From a virus: a stretch of DNA of 64,000 nt. The notes beneath the pieces were generated by a model, which saw only the letters and a program-made list of their open reading frames with translations, was not told the DNA's origin and did not search any database. The translations under genes and the position numbers were made by a program. The stretch spans positions 1 through 64,000 of IMG/VR virus record IMGVR_UViG_3300044730_000222. One strand, given 5' to 3'. Numbering within the stretch: position 1 is the first letter of the stretch; each line of letters opens with the position of its first letter. Shown piece by piece: positions 61,041-64,000 of the stretch.

Positions 61041-61189
61041 CGCCTACTCTTTCTTAAACCAAATTTAGCAAGGTATACATAGATAGTTTCTACGCTTACC
61101 CCACACTCTTTAGCAATATCTTCTGGAGATTTTTTATCCATATGATATCTTTTTTTAAGCCATACCTCATTAGTATACATCTTCCCCAT
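61037..61189 (-). CDS. Small helix-turn-helix protein (50 aa)
   Basis: D-I-A-K-E-C-G-V-S-V-E-T-I-Y-V-Y-L is a clear HTH, flanked by basic ends (LRKSRR). The ATG at 61189 and stop are fitted by ATGA to DUF3310. It may be a homing-endonuclease-like DNA-binding unit or a regulator of the packaging genes. Confidence 0.62.
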   Translation of the reverse strand: MGKMYTNEVWLKKRYHMDKKSPEDIAKECGVSVETIYVYLAKFGLRKSRR

Positions 61190-61191
61190 GA

Positions 61192-61428
61192 TTATTGCAA
61201 CCTAAGATTCCATGGAACTGACTCAGGGCCAGCGTCTAATTGTTTAAATAAATCTTCTTGATATTGTTTTTTTATGCCATAATAGGTGTCAGGGCTAACC
61301 TCTTTTAATTTAGGGGTTATGTTATAAAGAATATCCCCAGTTACCTCATCTATACCAGCAAACTCTATGGCATTTTGCAATAACAAATGTTCTATCATTG
61401 CTTCTCTTTGTAATGGCATTCTATTCAT
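61192..61428 (-). CDS. Small protein, paralogue of 47946 gene (78 aa)
   Basis: M-I-E-H-L-L-L-Q-N-A-I-E-F-A-G-I-D-E-V-T-G-D-I-L-Y-N-I-T-P-K-L-K-E matches the larger product at 47946-48308. It lies between the RuvC-like and HTH genes near terminase. The function is unknown; perhaps a connector or assembly factor. Confidence 0.57.
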   Translation of the reverse strand: MNRMPLQREAMIEHLLLQNAIEFAGIDEVTGDILYNITPKLKEVSPDTYYGIKKQYQEDLFKQLDAGPESVPWNLRLQ

Positions 61429-61993
61429 ATTTTATCGCTTTTTCCCAGTTATTAATGGCCCAGTGACCTATGCCAGCAGCATCAGCCACATCATAGTCAT
61501 CTATTGTTTTATCATAAGCCACTTCTAACAGTTTAATTGTTCTGCGTTTTCTAAAGTCACGCTCATAAGATTTATACCAAGATAATGATTTTCCAGGATT
61601 AACAGATCTTATCTGCAATTGTTCTTCTTTAGATAGTTTTTTATTACCCAAATAGTTTTGCCATGTTATTGGAGATACCCTGCCAATTGTAGAAATGCCA
61701 GCCAAACCAGCACCACCAAGAATTGCTCCCTGTACCAACGCAAGATCTGCTGCAGTTTTGGGGGAATTCATAAAAACGGTATGCTCAATAACAATGGCAC
61801 TAATCATATTATAATGATCAAACAATGCCTTAGTCTTAGCAGTAGCATCTATTACTTTTTGATATATATTGGCACCTTCAAAGTTTATTTTTCCATATCC
61901 AGTTAAGGTTTTATATGTATAAAATGCAAAGGCAAGACTATTGGTACTAGCATCAATAGCACAAATGTTAGATGGCTGACTAATCTTGCTCAT
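61421..61993 (-). CDS. ruvC-like: RuvC-like Holliday-junction resolvase
   Basis: A 190-aa RNase H-fold protein: A-I-D-A-S-T-N-S (Asp 1), I-V-I-E-H-T-V-F (Glu) and D-D-Y-D-V-A-D-A-A (C-terminal Asp pair), the RuvC order. It resolves branched DNA before packaging. I started it at 61993, after the stop overlap with the zinc-ribbon gene. Confidence 0.82.
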   Translation of the reverse strand: MSKISQPSNICAIDASTNSLAFAFYTYKTLTGYGKINFEGANIYQKVIDATAKTKALFDHYNMISAIVIEHTVFMNSPKTAADLALVQGAILGGAGLAGISTIGRVSPITWQNYLGNKKLSKEEQLQIRSVNPGKSLSWYKSYERDFRKRRTIKLLEVAYDKTIDDYDVADAAGIGHWAINNWEKAIKYE

Positions 61994-62270
61994 AATCAAT
62001 TATTCCTTTAAGTTCTTTTATCATTTTTTCTACTGCCTTTTGGCTTACATTGCAATTAGAACAAAATCCAGAATCGTTATATATTGAAAGTTGTACTCCA
62101 CAACCACCAAGACATCTGCGAATCTTACCTATTCTTTTTTGCCTGCGAGAAACATTATACCTTTCGGCAATCTTATCTTTTGTAGCAGAGTCTCTGCACT
62201 CTGGGCTACAGTATATTTGATAAGTTACCTTTGGCTGAAAGCGCTTATCGCATCTTTCACACAGTTTCAC
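61980..62270 (-). CDS. Double zinc-ribbon protein (96 aa)
   Basis: C-E-R-C...Y-C-S-P-E-C-R and C-L-G-G-C-G...F-C-S-N-C form two zinc sites, the first like CGNR/YgiT-type ribbons seen before terminase genes in phages. The middle is basic (YNVSRRQKRIGKIRR). It is likely a DNA-binding accessory for replication or packaging. Confidence 0.65.
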   Translation of the reverse strand: MKLCERCDKRFQPKVTYQIYCSPECRDSATKDKIAERYNVSRRQKRIGKIRRCLGGCGVQLSIYNDSGFCSNCNVSQKAVEKMIKELKGIIDYEQD

Positions 62271-63090
62271 TCAGCCCCTCCATAGATTTTATTTTAATAA
62301 CTCCTGGCTCTGCAGTAGCGCAAATAGCCTTTACTGGACAACCCTTACATATCTTAGAGTTAGCCCTGTAATTTTTTTGTGGTAAAGTTTTATCTTTCCA
62401 CGCTTGACGAACAACACGCATCCACTCAAATGTATTTTCAATCCATTGTCTGTAAAGATCTGTTACCTCTATAGGAAATACAATAAGTTCATGATTGTTC
62501 TTGTTTTCATAAATCAAAACACCCTTAGCCTTTTTTAATATTTTCATATATATTAATAACTGCATAAGATGTCCAGTTTTTGGCTCGCCTTTTATTCTAA
62601 AGTGTTCAAAAGCATCATGTTGCATTGTTTTGATTTCAGCAATAATCTCTTCTTCTTCCCAATTAAGAATGGCATCTCCCCATCCAAATATTGGTGGATC
62701 AGAGTGAGTAACCTTAAACTCTGTAGTCTCTACTTCTTTTCCAGTTTCTTCAAGAACCTTTTCATCAATAAACTTTTTTGCTACCCCAGAATCCATCATT
62801 GCCTGTTGAATTCTGTCATGAGAAAGTGTTCCACTAGTCATATTTGCTACACCGTATGGCGTGTTGTTATCTTCAAATATGTTTCCCTCAAAAGCAAAAT
62901 ACCAATATCTTGGACATTCTCCATGACCCCATACTAAAGTAGATGGAGCAAAGGTTTTCTTTTGAGTATGCTTTGGACCACGCTTTGCAACGTATCCAGA
63001 GTTAATCTTTTCTATCAAGGCCTTTGTGTCAATTATTTGTGGTCTATCTTCAGGCCTTATCATTATATTTTTCAGCAAGTTTTTAGTCAT
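62257..63090 (-). CDS. Cas4-like PD-(D/E)XK exonuclease
   Basis: A 277-aa protein. G-E-C-P near residue 57, G-W-G-D-A-I-L-N (about 137), I-I-A-E-I-K-T-M (about 150) with the E-x-K, H-L-M-Q-L-L-I-Y-M (Q motif), and C-K-G-C-P-V-K-A-I-C at the end give the Cas4/AddB pattern: a nuclease with a four-Cys iron-sulfur cluster. It probably processes DNA ends for replication or recombination; no cas genes are nearby. Confidence 0.8.
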   Translation of the reverse strand: MTKNLLKNIMIRPEDRPQIIDTKALIEKINSGYVAKRGPKHTQKKTFAPSTLVWGHGECPRYWYFAFEGNIFEDNNTPYGVANMTSGTLSHDRIQQAMMDSGVAKKFIDEKVLEETGKEVETTEFKVTHSDPPIFGWGDAILNWEEEEIIAEIKTMQHDAFEHFRIKGEPKTGHLMQLLIYMKILKKAKGVLIYENKNNHELIVFPIEVTDLYRQWIENTFEWMRVVRQAWKDKTLPQKNYRANSKICKGCPVKAICATAEPGVIKIKSMEGLSETV

Positions 63091-63116
63091 ATCATCCTTT
63101 TTATCTATTATATCAG

Positions 63117-63431
63117 TTAACGCATTATGTATTTGAGCGCTGAAACCAAGTCGTTGATTGACTCTGCTGCAGTGTAATAAATGTTTTTCTTGCCTCTGTC
63201 TGTCTTGTCAACATTTGTCATCCAAGTAGCCCTGAATGCCATCTTTGCTGCAATAGCCTGAAGCCTAACAATTTCAAGACTTGCTACCTGTGGTGGAATG
63301 TCTGGTTTTATAATTAACTTAGCAATCATTGTTAAAGCGGTAGTTAATTCTTCATCTTCCATATAAGTGGCTATCTCAGATAACCCATTAATCATCTGTA
63401 GTGTTGTTTGTCCACTTTCAGATTCCTTCAT
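63117..63431 (-). CDS. Conserved phage protein (104 aa)
   Basis: A helical protein with I-N-G-L-S-E-I-A-T-Y-M, P-P-Q-V-A-S-L-E-I-V-R-L-Q-A-I-A-A-K-M and K-N-I-Y-Y-T-A-A-E-S-I-N-D-L-V-S-A-L-K-Y. It resembles small proteins adjacent to Cas4-like nucleases in actinophages and cyanophages. The function is unknown. Confidence 0.6.
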   Translation of the reverse strand: MKESESGQTTLQMINGLSEIATYMEDEELTTALTMIAKLIIKPDIPPQVASLEIVRLQAIAAKMAFRATWMTNVDKTDRGKKNIYYTAAESINDLVSALKYIMR

Positions 63432-63723
63432 TTTTAGCCTCCCATGTTAATTGATCTAGTAGTTCAAATTCTATAACTGCAAGCCTGGTCTTTTTATTAC
63501 CCTCTCCTAATATAACTACTATGGCTGGAGATTTATCAGTACCCGCTTTTATTGAATCGGTAACAGCCTTTGCCCAAACATCTTGATTTAGAGTAAAGGA
63601 CTTAGATGTTTCTTTAAAATCAATAACAAAATTTCTCCAGGTTGCATCACCCTTCTGATTATTACGACCAGAATTTTTGTGCTGTTTAGCACCTATTCTT
63701 TTACTCTCGTTCTTCTCGCTCAT
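63418..63723 (-). CDS. Small PD-(D/E)XK nuclease-like protein (101 aa)
   Basis: K-Q-H-K-N-S-G-R-N-N-Q-K-G-D-A-T followed by V-I-D-F-K-E and K-S-F-T-L resembles the G-D ... D/E-x-K order of Hjc/VRR-like nucleases. Q-x-N-S-G-R-x-x-x-K-G-D-A is characteristic of a phage family I recall as putative Holliday resolvase. It overlaps the genes on both sides. Confidence 0.58.
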   Translation of the reverse strand: MSEKNESKRIGAKQHKNSGRNNQKGDATWRNFVIDFKETSKSFTLNQDVWAKAVTDSIKAGTDKSPAIVVILGEGNKKTRLAVIEFELLDQLTWEAKNEGI

Positions 63724-63886
63724 AATCCTTCTTTGTTTTAATTAATGCTGCTCTAGAAACGTGTTTCTTGCTACACATCCATGTAAGATCTGTAGTCTCA
63801 AGCCAAAGCCTTAAAGATGTAACCTCTTCCTTACAGGTATGACAAGGAAACTTTCCTTCAAAAACCTTAAATTTAACATCAGACAT
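63701..63886 (-). CDS. Small zinc-binding protein (61 aa)
   Basis: C-H-T-C near the N-terminus and C-S-K-K-H later suggest a zinc site (CxxC + CxxxH). Ends in an acidic/basic mix. It overlaps the nuclease-like gene by 23 nt. The function is unknown. Confidence 0.57.
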   Translation of the reverse strand: MSDVKFKVFEGKFPCHTCKEEVTSLRLWLETTDLTWMCSKKHVSRAALIKTKKDYEREERE

Positions 63887-64000
63887 TATTTAGTTTGGCC
63901 TTTAATGCTTCCTGTAAATCTAAGTCTTCTCTAACTCTAGCGATAAGTCCATCACGACCTTGAACCTTTGTGCCATCATCTAGTTGATACCAGGCCCCAG
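63879..64000 (-). CDS. Unknown protein, 5' end outside window
   Basis: The frame runs from the window edge to TGA at 63881-63879 and encodes the C-terminus W-Y-Q-L-D-D-G-T-K-V-Q-G-R-D-G-L-I-A-R...K-L-N-N-V. It overlaps the next gene start by 8 nt. The visible 40 residues suggest no family. Confidence 0.5.
   Translation of the reverse strand, partial: GAWYQLDDGTKVQGRDGLIARVREDLDLQEALKAKLNNV

Noticed and set aside
62257-63090. Cas4 as evidence for a CRISPR system
   Set aside because: Only the Cas4-like nuclease is present; in phages this family is a recombination nuclease, and no array or other cas gene is seen.

Overview
This window is an internal piece of the genome of a large, AT-rich, tailed double-stranded DNA phage. 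Hallmarks are both terminase subunits, a long block of tail and receptor-binding proteins, a CHAP endolysin, holin-like membrane proteins, a class II ribonucleotide reductase, SSB, three HNH-type nucleases, a RuvC-like resolvase and two tRNA genes. The host is most likely an actinobacterium. The phage encodes a WhiB-family protein and a DUF7455-type zinc protein, both actinobacterial signatures. Many genes carry a -10 box only 6-9 nt before the ATG, as leaderless actinobacterial genes do. A secreted Ala-rich protein looks like a surface protein of AT-rich freshwater actinobacteria (Nanopelagicales-like). The host genus is inference.

Layout. 1-2.0 kb (-): class II ribonucleotide reductase, cut by the window edge. 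2.1-14.1 kb (-): tail-fibre and receptor-binding cassette, with most genes from 7.8 kb on chained by TAATG or ATGA overlaps, interrupted by one + strand secreted muralytic enzyme with its own promoter, hairpin and terminator. 14.4-16.6 kb: small membrane and zinc proteins and an HNH nuclease. 16.67-17.18 kb: non-coding, a C-rich CCTAGACC repeat tract, a cluster of DnaA boxes and 28-bp-spaced AT-rich repeats, which together look like a replication origin. 17.2-18.2 kb (-) and 18.5-31.4 kb (+): early region diverging from the origin side, made of dozens of very small genes. It is punctuated by repeated intergenic elements: TGTGA-N6-TCACA palindromes, TGTCAG promoters, GGACCTCC hairpins, TGAGCA/TGCTCA hairpins, GGCGTGTC and TTACGAA. 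It ends with SSB. 31.5-41.5 kb (+): structural proteins, then a surface-modification island of six glycosyltransferase-like proteins and two methyltransferases. 41.5-64 kb (-): membrane and accessory genes, WhiB, thioredoxin, SNase, Hsp20, two tRNAs, a secreted subtilase, a proteasome-like Ntn hydrolase, lysis genes, two secreted surface-type proteins, terminase and DNA-processing nucleases.

Working together, RNR plus thioredoxin supply dNTPs. SSB, the resolvase, the Cas4-like and small PD-(D/E)XK nucleases, the endonuclease VII and terminase process and package DNA. The tail and glycan genes set host recognition and surface chemistry, and endolysin plus holin candidates release progeny. The most unusual layer is regulatory. 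Eight perfect CRP/GlxR-type palindromes lie in the early region. Early genes use an AGAAAGG ribosome-binding site, while late genes use AGGAG or are leaderless. A small promoter-hairpin-terminator unit at 30.25-30.36 kb has two hairpin loops complementary to the early-type ribosome-binding site. All functions are read from sequence pattern and memory of families; no search was run.
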